Shown here piece after piece: positions 7,250 through 15,441 of a DNA stretch of 64,000 nt (position 1 is the stretch's first letter; the number at the start of each line of letters is the position of its first letter). The stretch covers positions 1 to 64,000 of the forward strand of contig CAVRBW010000026.1 in assembly GCA_963719325.1 (NCBI GenBank), read 5' to 3'. This DNA comes from DATBLE01 sp963719325. GTDB lineage: Bacteria; Actinomycetota; Thermoleophilia; Gaiellales; Gaiellaceae. The position numbers and the translations under genes were made by a program. A model generated the notes under the pieces. That model was given only the letters and a program-made list of their open reading frames with translations. It was not told where the DNA came from and did no database searches.

Positions 7250-8344
7250 TTACGGGATGACGAGGACCCGGCCGGGTGACCCGGAGAGGGCGGCCTCGAA
7301 TGCCTCGTTCACCTGCTCCAGCGGGAAGGTCGGACCGAGCAGCTCGCGGAGCTTCAGCCGTCCGGCGCGGACGTGCTCGAGCAGGAGCGGGAGGGCGACG
7401 GCGGGATCCTCCGAGCCGTACATCGTCCCGGTCAGGAACTTCTCGCGGCGGTTGAACTCGGCCGGGTCGAGGTCGAGCCGAGCGCCCGCCGCCGGCAGCC
7501 CGACCATCACGCAGGTGCCGCCGCTGCGGGTGAAACGGAGCGCGAGGGCGGTCGTCTCCGGGTTCCCGACCGCGTCGAAGGCATGGTCGGCCCCGTCGGG
7601 GGCGATCTCCGCGATCAGCTCCTTCAGGCCCTCGGGCGAGGCCACGTGCGTCGCCCCGAGCTCCCGGACGAGCGCGAGCCGCTGCGGGAGCGGGTCGACG
7701 CAGACGATCGTCTCCGCGCCGGCGATCCGCGCTCCCTGCACGCAGAACTGGCCGACGCCCCCCGCGCCGACGACGAGCGCGACGCCGCCGGCCTGTACGC
7801 GCGCCGCGAACAACACCGCGCCGACGCCGGTCAGCGCAGCGCAGCCGAGCAGAGCGGCCTCCTCGAGCGGAATCCCGCCGCCGGTGGGCAGCGCGGCCCG
7901 CTCCGTGACCACGAGTCGCTCGGTCATCGCGCCCGTCGCCGTGCCGCGGTACAGCGTCTCCCCGTCGAGCGACATCCCAGTCGTTCCGTCGACGAGCGTC
8001 CCCGCGCCGATCGCCCGGTGCAGATTGACGCAGGCGGCGGGCCGGCCCCGCGAGCAGTCCCAGCAGTCGCCGCATGCGGGAGCCCAGGACAGCACGACCT
8101 CGTCGCCCAGGTGAACCGATTCGACCTCGTCACCGACGGCCTCGACCAGGCCGGCGCCTTCGTGGCCGAGCACCATCGGCGTCGGGCGGTTCCACTCGCC
8201 GCGGATCGAGTGCAGGTCGGTCCCGCAGATTCCCACGGCGGCCATTCGCACGACCACGTCACGCGGGCCGGGGCCCTCGAGGTCGATCTCGTCGACCGTC
8301 AGCGGCTTGCCCGAGCCCCGAAAGACTGCTGCCCTCGACCTCAC
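7250..8344 (-). CDS. Zinc-dependent medium-chain alcohol dehydrogenase
   Basis: 364 aa MDR enzyme. Catalytic zinc ligands are the Cys in GICGTDLH and the His in LGHEGAG; structural zinc is held by four Cys in CGDCWDCSRGRPAAC (about residues 93-107). The Rossmann region has VVGAGGVGQF followed by an acidic residue at the end of beta-2 (VCVDP), predicting NAD(H). Class III-like organisation suggests an alcohol or thiol-adduct substrate, but this is not decidable. GTG start at 8344. The downstream thioesterase is close enough to be co-transcribed. Confidence 0.9.
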   Translation of the reverse strand: MRSRAAVFRGSGKPLTVDEIDLEGPGPRDVVVRMAAVGICGTDLHSIRGEWNRPTPMVLGHEGAGLVEAVGDEVESVHLGDEVVLSWAPACGDCWDCSRGRPAACVNLHRAIGAGTLVDGTTGMSLDGETLYRGTATGAMTERLVVTERAALPTGGGIPLEEAALLGCAALTGVGAVLFAARVQAGGVALVVGAGGVGQFCVQGARIAGAETIVCVDPLPQRLALVRELGATHVASPEGLKELIAEIAPDGADHAFDAVGNPETTALALRFTRSGGTCVMVGLPAAGARLDLDPAEFNRREKFLTGTMYGSEDPAVALPLLLEHVRAGRLKLRELLGPTFPLEQVNEAFEAALSGSPGRVLVIP

Positions 8345-8378
8345 GACCGAGAGCTTCGCATTCCGGGACCGCGTGCGC

Positions 8379-9023
8379 TTAGTCGTAGATCGAGCGCCCT
8401 CGCCCGGGCAGCGCGTTCTCGGGGTACGGAGCGAGGTCGTCGACGAACCCCGGCAGCCTGCGCACGCGCTCGAGCCAGGCGGTCACCCCGGGATGGCGCG
8501 CGAGCTCGAAGCCGGCGTCGTTCGCGACGTGCGCATACGCGAACAGCGAGAGGTCGGCGATCGTGCAGCTCTCGCCGACGACGAAGCTTCGCGCGGCGAG
8601 ATGCTCGTCGAGGGTCGCAAGTGCGTCCTGCCCGAGCTCGAAGCGGCGGGCGTCAGCGGTCCTGTCGAGCGCCGCTCGGCCGGTCACCCGCCGAAAGCGG
8701 GTTCCGCCGAGACCCGTCATCACCCGCTCCTGCTCGAAGGAGAGCCACTGGAGCACGTGGGCACGGCCCACCTGCGTCTCCGGGAGATACGTCGTTCCCT
8801 CGGCCAGGTACCAGAGGATCGCGTTCGACTGCGCGATCACCTCACCCGTCTCCAGCTCCAGCACCGGCGTCTCGCGAAGCGGATTCAGGCGTGCGTACTC
8901 GTCGGTCAGCGTGTCCCCGGCGAAGATGTCGATCGCGACACGCTCATAGGGCCGGCCGAGCAGGGCAAGCAGGAGCCGCACCTTGTAGCAGTTGCCCGAC
9001 GCCGCGTAGTCGTAGAGCCTCAT
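8379..9023 (-). CDS. Glutathione S-transferase family protein
   Basis: 214 aa with an N-terminal thioredoxin-like domain (MRLYDYAASGNCYKVRLLL, the cis-Pro of RETPVLEL, and QSNAILWYLA) and an all-helical C-terminal domain containing FVVGESCTIADLSLFAY, the N-capping box of GSTs. Ser or Cys in ASGNCYK are the candidate thiol-activating residues. Actinobacteria usually make mycothiol rather than glutathione, so the co-substrate is uncertain. A single-gene unit between the dehydrogenase and hydrolase genes. Confidence 0.88.
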   Translation of the reverse strand: MRLYDYAASGNCYKVRLLLALLGRPYERVAIDIFAGDTLTDEYARLNPLRETPVLELETGEVIAQSNAILWYLAEGTTYLPETQVGRAHVLQWLSFEQERVMTGLGGTRFRRVTGRAALDRTADARRFELGQDALATLDEHLAARSFVVGESCTIADLSLFAYAHVANDAGFELARHPGVTAWLERVRRLPGFVDDLAPYPENALPGRGRSIYD

Positions 9024-9068
9024 CGAGGAGGAAACGTACGCGCCGTGCGCTCCGTGAGGTCGACGCGC

Positions 9069-9689
9069 CTAGCTTCCTAACGCAGCCGCGACCACCTTGC
9101 AGTCGCTCACGGTGCAGACGTTCTGGAGCGCGTAGTTGATCGAGGCGTTCTGCCAGTCGGCGTCGATCGTCGAGCAGCCGTCCTCGGGCACGATCATCAC
9201 GTAGCCCTTGTCGGCGCCGGTCCGGGCCGTGTGCTCGATCGACATGTTCGTCCAGGCGCCGCTGACGACGACCGTGTCGACGCCGAGCCCGCAAAGCAGC
9301 GTCTCGAGCTTCGTTCCCTGCCAGGCGCTCATGCGCATCTTCTCGACGACGTGGTCGCCGTCCTGGGGCTCGAGACCGTCGGCCGGCGCAGCGCCCCACG
9401 TCCCACGGACGACGCCTTTCGCCTCCTTCACGCCCTGGAAGAGCGGCGCGTTCAGCTTCAGGCCCGGTGCGCCCGGCTCGACGATGTACCAGACGTGGAT
9501 CACGTGGCCGCCGGCCTTGCGGAACGAGTCCGCGAGCGCCTTCACGTTCTCGACCACGTTCTGATCCTTCGCATGCTGCGGCGCCCCCGAGTCGGCCCAC
9601 GCGCCGCCCTCGGTGATCACGTCGTTCTGCAGGTCCTGGACCAGGAGCGCGGTGCGCTTCGGATCCAGCTTGAGCGTCTCGTCTGCCAT
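9069..9689 (-). CDS. Isochorismatase-like hydrolase with Ser in place of the catalytic Cys
   Basis: 206 aa isochorismatase fold. The Asp of VQDLQND (about residue 18) and the Lys of VEKMRMSAW are intact. The third triad position, normally Cys in the block T-N-x-C-x-E-x-T-A-R, reads TNMSIEHTAR, so a Ser occupies the nucleophile position. Known members with Cys are amidases/nicotinamidases, while isochorismatases proper do not use a Cys nucleophile; this one may be a non-amidase hydrolase or non-catalytic. ATG start with an AGGAGGA site. It directly precedes nothing in the operon except a 45-nt gap to the GST gene. Confidence 0.82.
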   Translation of the reverse strand: MADETLKLDPKRTALLVQDLQNDVITEGGAWADSGAPQHAKDQNVVENVKALADSFRKAGGHVIHVWYIVEPGAPGLKLNAPLFQGVKEAKGVVRGTWGAAPADGLEPQDGDHVVEKMRMSAWQGTKLETLLCGLGVDTVVVSGAWTNMSIEHTARTGADKGYVMIVPEDGCSTIDADWQNASINYALQNVCTVSDCKVVAAALGS

Positions 9690-9699
9690 TCGCGTCCTC

Positions 9700-10620
9700 C
9701 TAGCTCATGTAGGGCTCGCGGCGCGGCCCGACCTTGGTCTTCACGCGGTAGAGCGAGGTCGAGCTCGGGATGAACAGCCAGTTCCAGTCAGGGCCGCCCC
9801 AGGCCAGGTTGCCGGTGTTCTCCGGCACCCTGATCGTCCCGAGGTGCTCTCCCTCCGGGCCGATCACCCAGACGCCGCCCGGGCCCGTGACCCAGATGTT
9901 GCCGTGCTCGTCGCACTTCATCCCGTCCGGGATGCCCTCCTCGATCACGCCGGAGCCGATGCCTTCGCGGAACAGCCGGCCGTTCGAGAGCGAGCCGTCG
10001 GCGGCGACGTCGTAGACCCTGATCAGGGCGCGCGGGGTGTCGTTGACGTACAACAGCGACTCGTCGGGCGAGAAGCAGAGCCCGTTCGGCTGCTCGTACT
10101 CGTCCTTGCCGACGACGAGCTGCGGGTCGCCGCCTCCCGGCGGGATCCGGAAGACGCCCTGCCAGCCGAGCTCGCGATCGCGCTCGAGGCCGAAGACCGG
10201 CATGCGGCCGTACCACGGATCCGAGAACCAGATCGAGCCGTCCGACTTGATGCAGACGTCGTTCGGGCTGTTCAGCTCCTGCCCCTCGTAGTGCGAGGCC
10301 AGCACCTCGCGCCCGCTTCCCGTTCCGTCCGGGTTCATACGGACGAGCGAGCTGGTCGAGTGCTCGCACACGATCAACCCGCCGCTCGTGTCCAGGGTCA
10401 TCCCGTTGCCCTTGTTGCTCGGGCTCGCGACCACCTGGACGCCGCCCTGCTCGTCCCAGCGCCGGCGGGTGTCGCCCGGCATGTCCGAGAAGAGCAAGAA
10501 CTGTCCCTGCGGATTCCAGATCGGACCTTCGGTGAAGGTGAAGCCCGTGGCGAGCTGCTCGACCTCCACGTTCTCGTCGACGAGCCGTCCGAGCTTCTCG
10601 GACTTGACGTCTACGCTCAC
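9700..10620 (-). CDS. SMP-30/gluconolactonase family protein
   Basis: 306 aa six-bladed propeller. The family pattern shows as TFTEGPIWNPQG (metal-binding Glu), NSPNDVCIKSDGSIWFSDP (Asn and Asp near the metal), then QPNGLCFSPDES and GIPDGMKCDEHGNIWV (Asn/Asp). These supply the divalent-metal site of sugar lactonases, which open aldonolactones. The GTG start at 10620 is followed by a plausible N-terminus. It lies 10 nt upstream of the isochorismatase-like gene on the same strand, so both probably share a transcript. Real substrate could be a sugar lactone or another ester. Confidence 0.88.
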   Translation of the reverse strand: MSVDVKSEKLGRLVDENVEVEQLATGFTFTEGPIWNPQGQFLLFSDMPGDTRRRWDEQGGVQVVASPSNKGNGMTLDTSGGLIVCEHSTSSLVRMNPDGTGSGREVLASHYEGQELNSPNDVCIKSDGSIWFSDPWYGRMPVFGLERDRELGWQGVFRIPPGGGDPQLVVGKDEYEQPNGLCFSPDESLLYVNDTPRALIRVYDVAADGSLSNGRLFREGIGSGVIEEGIPDGMKCDEHGNIWVTGPGGVWVIGPEGEHLGTIRVPENTGNLAWGGPDWNWLFIPSSTSLYRVKTKVGPRREPYMS

Positions 10621-10676
10621 GCTCTCCCTCCTCTCGCGTGGGAACGACGAGCGCGAACCTAACAGACCGCGAGCCG

Positions 10677-11081
10677 CTAGTCGGAGTCGTCTGCAGGCTC
10701 GAAGTCGAGCGCGAGCGAGTTGATGCAGTAGCGCTGCCCCGTCGGAGCAGGCCCGTCCGGGAACACGTGGCCGAGGTGCGAGTCACACGCCGCGCAGCGC
10801 ACCTCGATCCGGCGCATCCCGTGGCTCTCGTCCACTTCGGCCTCGACCGCATCCTCGGCCGCAGGCTCGTAGAAGCTCGGCCAGCCGGAGCCGGAGTCGA
10901 ACTTCGCCTGCGAGCGGAAGAGCTCCGCGCCGCAGGCGCCGCACCGGAACACGCCGTCCACGTGCACCCAGTTCAGGTCGCCCGACCACGGAGGCTCCGT
11001 CGCCGCCTGCCGCAGAATCGCGTAGCGCTCGGGATCGAGCTCCTGCTGCCACTCCGCGTCTGACTTGCGTACCTTGTCCAT
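10677..11081 (-). CDS. msrB: Peptide-methionine (R)-S-oxide reductase MsrB
   Basis: 134 aa. It repairs oxidised methionine (R-sulfoxide form). Two CxxC zinc pairs, CGAC (about residue 48) and CAAC (about residue 95), plus the catalytic Cys in GQRYCINS near residue 118 and the GSGWPSF motif are all diagnostic. The start ATG overlaps the stop of the xdhC-type gene by 1 nt (TGATG), so it is the last gene of the coxD-coxE-xdhC operon on the minus strand. A repair enzyme attached to an oxidoreductase maturation operon is plausible but unproven functionally. Confidence 0.95.
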   Translation of the reverse strand: MDKVRKSDAEWQQELDPERYAILRQAATEPPWSGDLNWVHVDGVFRCGACGAELFRSQAKFDSGSGWPSFYEPAAEDAVEAEVDESHGMRRIEVRCAACDSHLGHVFPDGPAPTGQRYCINSLALDFEPADDSD

Positions 11082-11830
11082 CAGTCGACCGACGCGTGGA
11101 TTCGCTGCTTCGCGGTCTTCAACCGCCCGCCCTCGCGGGACCCGCGCACCGCGAGGATCTCGCCGAGGATCGACAGCGCCGTCTCCGGCTGTGAATCGGC
11201 ACCGATGTCGAGGCCGCACGGCCCCGCGATCCGCTCCAGCGCCTCCTCGTCGATGCCCTCCTCGAGCAGGCGCTCGCGCCGGCGCTCCTGATTGCGGCGA
11301 GAGCCGAGCGCGCCGACGTAGAACGCCTCGGTGGCGAGCGCCGCCTTCAGCGTCGGAATGTCGAACTTGTCGTCGTGGGTGAGGACGACGATCGCCGTCG
11401 CGTGGTCGGGCGCCGCCTGCGCCAGCGCTTCGTCCGGCCAGGCGACGATCAGCTCGTCCGCGCTTGGGATCCGCTCGCGGGTGGCGAACTTGGCGCGAGC
11501 GTCGGCGACGATCGTCCTCCAGCCGAGCAGCTTCGCGGCCCGGCAGAGCGCCTCGGCGGTGTCGACCGCCCCGTAGACGAGCACCCGCGGCGGGGGAGCG
11601 TAGACCTCGGCGAAGACCTTTGCGCCGTCCGTCTCGAGCACCTGGTTGCGATGGCCGCGGATCAGGTCGTCCGCCTGCGACAGGAGCCCTTCCGGGATCC
11701 CCTCGCCGTGCCGCTCGCCGCCCTCGAGCACGAGCATGTGCGCGCCGAGCCCCTCGCCCTCGATCACCGTGAAGAGGACCGCGCGCTCCTCGCGCTCGAC
11801 CGCCTGCAACAGTCGTTCGGTGAGGGTCAC
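11081..11830 (-). CDS. XdhC/CoxI family protein, Rossmann C-terminal half
   Basis: 249 aa. Residues 95 onward form the XdhC Rossmann domain: VLVYGAVDTAEALCRAAKLLGW, the nucleotide-binding turn, then VVLTHDDKFDIP and YVGALGSRRNQERRRERL, the characteristic XdhC signature. The N-terminal 80 residues are a poorly conserved cap. XdhC proteins bind molybdenum cofactor and help insert or sulfurate it in xanthine-dehydrogenase-family enzymes. The GTG start overlaps the stop of the separate CoxI-domain gene by 4 nt, so the two XdhC halves are encoded as separate polypeptides here. Confidence 0.85.
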   Translation of the reverse strand: MTLTERLLQAVEREERAVLFTVIEGEGLGAHMLVLEGGERHGEGIPEGLLSQADDLIRGHRNQVLETDGAKVFAEVYAPPPRVLVYGAVDTAEALCRAAKLLGWRTIVADARAKFATRERIPSADELIVAWPDEALAQAAPDHATAIVVLTHDDKFDIPTLKAALATEAFYVGALGSRRNQERRRERLLEEGIDEEALERIAGPCGLDIGADSQPETALSILGEILAVRGSREGGRLKTAKQRIHASVD

Positions 11831-12141
11831 TCTTCCAGACGCTCCACGAAGACGTCGATCTCGCCGCCGCACGGAAGCCCGACCGACCAGGCCTCCTCGT
11901 CGGCGATCCCGTACGAGAGCAGCTGGGGCTCGCCGGTCTCGAGCACCTTGCGCGCGCACTCGTAGACGTCCGACTCGACGCAGCCTCCGGAGACGGAGCC
12001 GGCGAGCTCGCCGCTCTCCGAGACCGCCAGCTTTGCTCCGACCGGCCGGGGCGCCGATCGCCGCGTCGCGACCACGGTCGCGATCGCGACCTTCTCGCCC
12101 TTCGCCCGCCAGCGGGCGACGTCACCCAGGATCTCCTTCAT
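11827..12141 (-). CDS. XdhC/CoxI N-terminal-domain protein
   Basis: 104 aa, only the N-terminal CoxI/XdhC domain: VAIATVVATRRSAPRPVG followed by SGELAGSVSGGCVESDV (Gly/Cys-rich loop implicated in cofactor handling) and SYGIADEEAWSVGLPCGGEIDVFVE. The ATG overlaps the coxE stop by 4 nt and its own stop overlaps the next XdhC gene by 4 nt. It probably works with that partner as a two-part XdhC dedicated to the molybdenum hydroxylase encoded divergently at 14665-18366. Confidence 0.87.
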   Translation of the reverse strand: MKEILGDVARWRAKGEKVAIATVVATRRSAPRPVGAKLAVSESGELAGSVSGGCVESDVYECARKVLETGEPQLLSYGIADEEAWSVGLPCGGEIDVFVERLEE

Positions 12142-13271
12142 GCCGCGTGCCTCCTCTCGATGCCGGCGAGGACGCCGGCGAGGTCTTCGAGACTCTGTAG
12201 ATTGTGCCCGGGAAGGAACCGGTCGACGAAGGGGAGCGCCGCGCGCATGCCCCCCGCGAGCGGCTCGTACTCCGGGTGGCCCTTGAGGGGGTTCACCCAG
12301 ACGACCGCGTAGGCGCAGCGCGAGAGCCGGGCCATCTCGCGTCCGACGGTCGCGGCGTCCTCGCGCTCCCACCCGTCCGAGACGATCGTCACGACCGCGC
12401 CGCGCGAGAGCGCGCGCCTGCCCCACATGTCGTTGAAGGCCTTCAGCGACGCGCCGATCCGCGTGCCGCCCGACCAGTCGACGACGCGTTTCGCCGCCTC
12501 CGCGAGCGCCCGCTCGGGGTCCGAGCCGGAGAGCTCCTCCGTCAGCCGCGTCAACCGCGTGCCGAACGCGAACGCCTCCACGCCGCGTCCGCTCTCCAGC
12601 AGCCCGTGGACGAACAGGAGGATCGCCCGCGAGTACGGCTCCATCGAGCCGGAGACGTCGCAGAGCACGATCAGCTTGCGGTGCGTCTCCAGGCGGCTGC
12701 GGAACGCCCGCTCGACCGGGTCGCCACCGGTGGCGAGCGACGCACGAACCATCCGCCGGAGATCGAGGTTGACGCCGCGCGGATTACGGCGCAGGCGCCG
12801 CGAGCGCCGGAGCGGACGCGCCGCCGCCAGCTCGGCGATCAGGCGACGGAGCTTCGCGAGCTCGTCCGCGCTCAGCTCCGAGAAGTCCTTCCGGCGGAGC
12901 AGCTCCTCGGCGCTCCAGCCCGTCGCGCGCTCCTTCTCGGCCGCCCCGGCCTCCGGATCGTCGCCGCGGCTGTCGCGCGAGGCGCCGCGCGCGCCACGGG
13001 TGCGATCGACCTGCGAGGTCCGCGGCGGCGCCAGTTCGGGTGCGCGCAGGAACCACGCCGCGAAGGCGCGGTCGAACGCGTCGAGGTCGTCCACGCGTGA
13101 GACGAGGGTCTGCCGCAGCGTCCAGTAGACGTCGTCGCGGCGAGCGAGTTCGACGGTGTCGAGCCCGTGCAGCGCGTCCGAGACGCGCCCGGGACCGACC
13201 TCCAGACCTGCCTCGCGGAGCACGCGCCCGAAGGTGACCACCTGCCGGACGAAGGCGCTACCCGGCGGCAC
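12138..13271 (-). CDS. coxE: CoxE-like VWA-domain protein
   Basis: 377 aa. The C-terminal half is a von Willebrand A domain whose MIDAS begins LIVLCDVSGSM (DxSxS, about residue 205) with a second metal-site Asp in VTIVSDGW. A basic, Arg-rich middle and a helical N-terminus match CoxE. In carboxydotrophs CoxE works with the AAA+ protein CoxD to mature the molybdenum-copper site. The GTG start overlaps the coxD stop by 14 nt. Here the client is probably the neighbouring hydroxylase, which lacks the carbon monoxide dehydrogenase signature. Confidence 0.88.
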   Translation of the reverse strand: MPPGSAFVRQVVTFGRVLREAGLEVGPGRVSDALHGLDTVELARRDDVYWTLRQTLVSRVDDLDAFDRAFAAWFLRAPELAPPRTSQVDRTRGARGASRDSRGDDPEAGAAEKERATGWSAEELLRRKDFSELSADELAKLRRLIAELAAARPLRRSRRLRRNPRGVNLDLRRMVRASLATGGDPVERAFRSRLETHRKLIVLCDVSGSMEPYSRAILLFVHGLLESGRGVEAFAFGTRLTRLTEELSGSDPERALAEAAKRVVDWSGGTRIGASLKAFNDMWGRRALSRGAVVTIVSDGWEREDAATVGREMARLSRCAYAVVWVNPLKGHPEYEPLAGGMRAALPFVDRFLPGHNLQSLEDLAGVLAGIERRHAA

Positions 13272-14133
13272 GCGCCTCCTCGACCAGCAGCGCGAGCGCG
13301 GCGTCGCGGACCGTCTCGAGATCCTCGTGGTACTTCAGCACCGAACCGAGCGTCTGCTCGACGATCTCGGCGTCGAGCTCCTTCCGTCCCAGCGCGGCGA
13401 GCGCATGAGCCCAGTCGATCGTCTCGGCGACGCCGGGGGGTTTCGCCAGATCGAGCCCTCGGAGACCGCGCACGAACCTCGCCGCCTGTGTGGCGAGCCG
13501 CTCGGGGATGTCCGGCACCCGCAGGATCACGATCTCGATCTCGCGCTCGAGGCTCGGATGCCCGATCCAGTGAAACAGGCAGCGGCGCTTGAGCGCGTCG
13601 TGCAGCTCGCGTGTCCGGTTCGAGGTCAGGATCACGCTCGGGCGGCGTGCCGCCGTGATGGTGCCGATCTCCGGGATCGTGATCTGGAAGTCCGAGAGCA
13701 CCTCGAGCAGGAACGCCTCGAACTCCTCGTCCGCCCGGTCGATCTCGTCGATCAGCAAGACGACGGGCTCGGCGCTCTCGATCGCCTCGAGCAGCGGGCG
13801 GTGGATCAGGAACTCCGGCCCGAACAGCTCCTCTTCGGAGACGACACCCTCCTGGGCCGCGCGGATGTGCAGCAGCTGGCGGGAGTAGTTCCACTCGTAG
13901 ACGGCGTGGGCGACGTCGAGGCCCTCGTAGCACTGAAGCCGGATCACGCGCGCCGGGAGCGCGCGTGCGAGCGCCTTCGCCGCCTCGGTCTTCCCGACGC
14001 CGGCTTCGCCCTCGAGCAGCAGCGGTTTCTCCAGGCGCAGCGAGAGGTAGAGCGCCGTCGCGAGCCCGCGGTCGGGCAGGTAGTCGGCATCACGCAGTGC
14101 CTGCTCGAGCTCCTCGATCGTCCCGAAGGCCAT
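13258..14133 (-). CDS. coxD: CoxD-like MoxR family AAA+ ATPase
   Basis: 291 aa. Walker A is GEAGVGKTE (about residue 45), Walker B VVLLIDEIDRAD, sensor 1 VILTSNRTREL, and the arginine-finger region ALKRRCLFHWIGHP is typical of the MoxR/CoxD group. ATP hydrolysis drives remodelling of a bound metalloenzyme with the VWA partner encoded next. First gene of a five-gene minus-strand operon (coxD, coxE, coxI-type, xdhC-type, msrB). TAGAGT lies 7 nt before the ATG, the spacing expected of a leaderless -10. Confidence 0.9.
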   Translation of the reverse strand: MAFGTIEELEQALRDADYLPDRGLATALYLSLRLEKPLLLEGEAGVGKTEAAKALARALPARVIRLQCYEGLDVAHAVYEWNYSRQLLHIRAAQEGVVSEEELFGPEFLIHRPLLEAIESAEPVVLLIDEIDRADEEFEAFLLEVLSDFQITIPEIGTITAARRPSVILTSNRTRELHDALKRRCLFHWIGHPSLEREIEIVILRVPDIPERLATQAARFVRGLRGLDLAKPPGVAETIDWAHALAALGRKELDAEIVEQTLGSVLKYHEDLETVRDAALALLVEEARAAG

Positions 14134-14216
14134 CGTGCAACTCTAGATGGTGCCCGGGAAGAGGATCCCGACGGCGCGCGTTGTCGAACACGTCCCCCTA
14201 CGCAGAGGAGAGTCTG

Positions 14217-14615
14217 ATGGCTGAGCTCGACGAGAAGGTTCAGGAAGCACTGAGAGGCAAGCACTTCTGGAGCGTCGCGACGATCAACCCCGACGGCTCG
14301 CCCCAGAACACGGTGATGTGGGTCGACCCGCGAGACGACAAGATCATGGTCAACTCGGCGCTGGGCCGGAAGAAGCCGCGCAACCTGGGGCGGAACCCGC
14401 ACGTCGCGCTCTCCTGGTACGACCCCGAGAACCCGTACTCGAACGTCTCCATCCAGGGGCGCGTGGTCGAGAGCTACACCGGCGACCAGGCCGAGGCCGA
14501 CATCGACGCGCTCGCGAAGAAGTACCTGGACAAGGACGTCTACCCGGGCCACAGCGAAGAAGAGCCGCGAGTGACGTACCTGATCGAGCCGGTGCACGTC
14601 TGGTCGCGCCTCTAG
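14217..14615 (+). CDS. PPOX-class split-barrel flavin/F420-dependent oxidoreductase
   Basis: 132 aa. The split beta-barrel pattern is clear: FWSVATINPDGSPQNTVMW, then IMVNSALGRKKPRNLGRNPHVAL, the loop that binds the FMN or F420 phosphate with conserved Arg/Lys, and SNVSIQGRVVE. Small members of this family in actinobacteria often use F420, but the cofactor is inferred. ATG start with AGAGGAGAG placed 6-12 nt upstream. It lies between the divergent cox maturation operon and the hydroxylase operon; 49 nt separate it from the latter. Confidence 0.88.
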   Translation: MAELDEKVQEALRGKHFWSVATINPDGSPQNTVMWVDPRDDKIMVNSALGRKKPRNLGRNPHVALSWYDPENPYSNVSIQGRVVESYTGDQAEADIDALAKKYLDKDVYPGHSEEEPRVTYLIEPVHVWSRL

Positions 14616-14626
14616 ACGTTTCCGGT

Positions 14627-14656
14627 TTGACACATGCACGCCCACCGCTGGAGAAT
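14627..14656 (+). promoter_or_regulatory. Promoter of the molybdenum hydroxylase operon
   Basis: TTGACA at 14627-14632 is followed after 18 nt by GAGAAT (14651-14656). The GTG at 14665 is only 8 nt further, so the mRNA would be leaderless or nearly so. TTGACA matches the sigma-70 -35 consensus exactly, rare in such GC-rich DNA; the -10 is weaker. Confidence 0.55.
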
Positions 14657-14664
14657 CGGGAGCG

Positions 14665-15441
14665 GTGGCGCGCGGAGACATCAACGTCGTCTTGCCGACC
14701 TCCGCCGACGAGGCACTCGCTGCCTTCGGCGACGGGGACGGCGTAACCGTCGTCGCGGGCGGCACGATCGTGATGCCGGAGCTGGTCGCGGGCCGGCTGA
14801 AGCCCGAGCGGGCGCTCCTGCTCGCGCGCGCCGGCCTCGACCGGATCACGCGCGATGGCGGCCGGGTGACGATCGGCGCCGCGGTGCCGATCTCCGTGCT
14901 CGTGGACGGCGACGAGCCGCTGGCGACAGCCGCACGCCATGTTGCCGACCCCGAGGTACGTGGTCAGGCGACGGTCGGGGGCAACCTGTGTGCCCAAGCC
15001 TCCGCCGATGCCCCTCGCGGCGACCTCCAGGCGGCGCTGATCGCCCTCGGCGCAACGGTTCGCTCGGGCGGCAAGGGCGGCGAGCGCACCGAGCCGGTGG
15101 AGGAGTTCGTCAGGAACGCGGCCGGCCGCCTCGTCGTCGACGTCTCGTACGAGGACGCGCCGCGTCAGACCGGCTACGCAGCCGCGTGGCGGCCTCACGC
15201 GCACCACTACACGATCCTCGCGGTGGCGGCCGCGAAGCGCGACGGCGAGCTGCGCGTCGGGGCGACGGGAGTCGCGCCGCACGGCGTGCGCCTCACGGCC
15301 GTCGAGCAGAGTGGGAACGCGGCCGACGCACTCGAGGGCCTCGAGCTCCGAGACGACGCCCTCGCCTCCGCGTGGTACCGAGCCAAGCTCCTGCCCCGCC
15401 TCGTCGAGCGGGCACTCGCAAACCTCTCCCAGGAGGGCTGA
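14665..15441 (+). CDS. Molybdenum hydroxylase FAD-binding medium subunit (CoxM-like)
   Basis: 258 aa. The N-terminal VVAGGTIVMPEL is the FAD pyrophosphate-binding loop, and ATVGGNLCAQASADAPRGD is the second flavin motif of xanthine dehydrogenase-family medium subunits. A C-terminal CO-dehydrogenase flavoprotein domain follows. It passes electrons from the 2Fe-2S subunit to an acceptor. GTG start just after a leaderless-type promoter. The stop overlaps the next ATG by 1 nt (TGATG). Confidence 0.9.
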   Translation: MARGDINVVLPTSADEALAAFGDGDGVTVVAGGTIVMPELVAGRLKPERALLLARAGLDRITRDGGRVTIGAAVPISVLVDGDEPLATAARHVADPEVRGQATVGGNLCAQASADAPRGDLQAALIALGATVRSGGKGGERTEPVEEFVRNAAGRLVVDVSYEDAPRQTGYAAAWRPHAHHYTILAVAAAKRDGELRVGATGVAPHGVRLTAVEQSGNAADALEGLELRDDALASAWYRAKLLPRLVERALANLSQEG

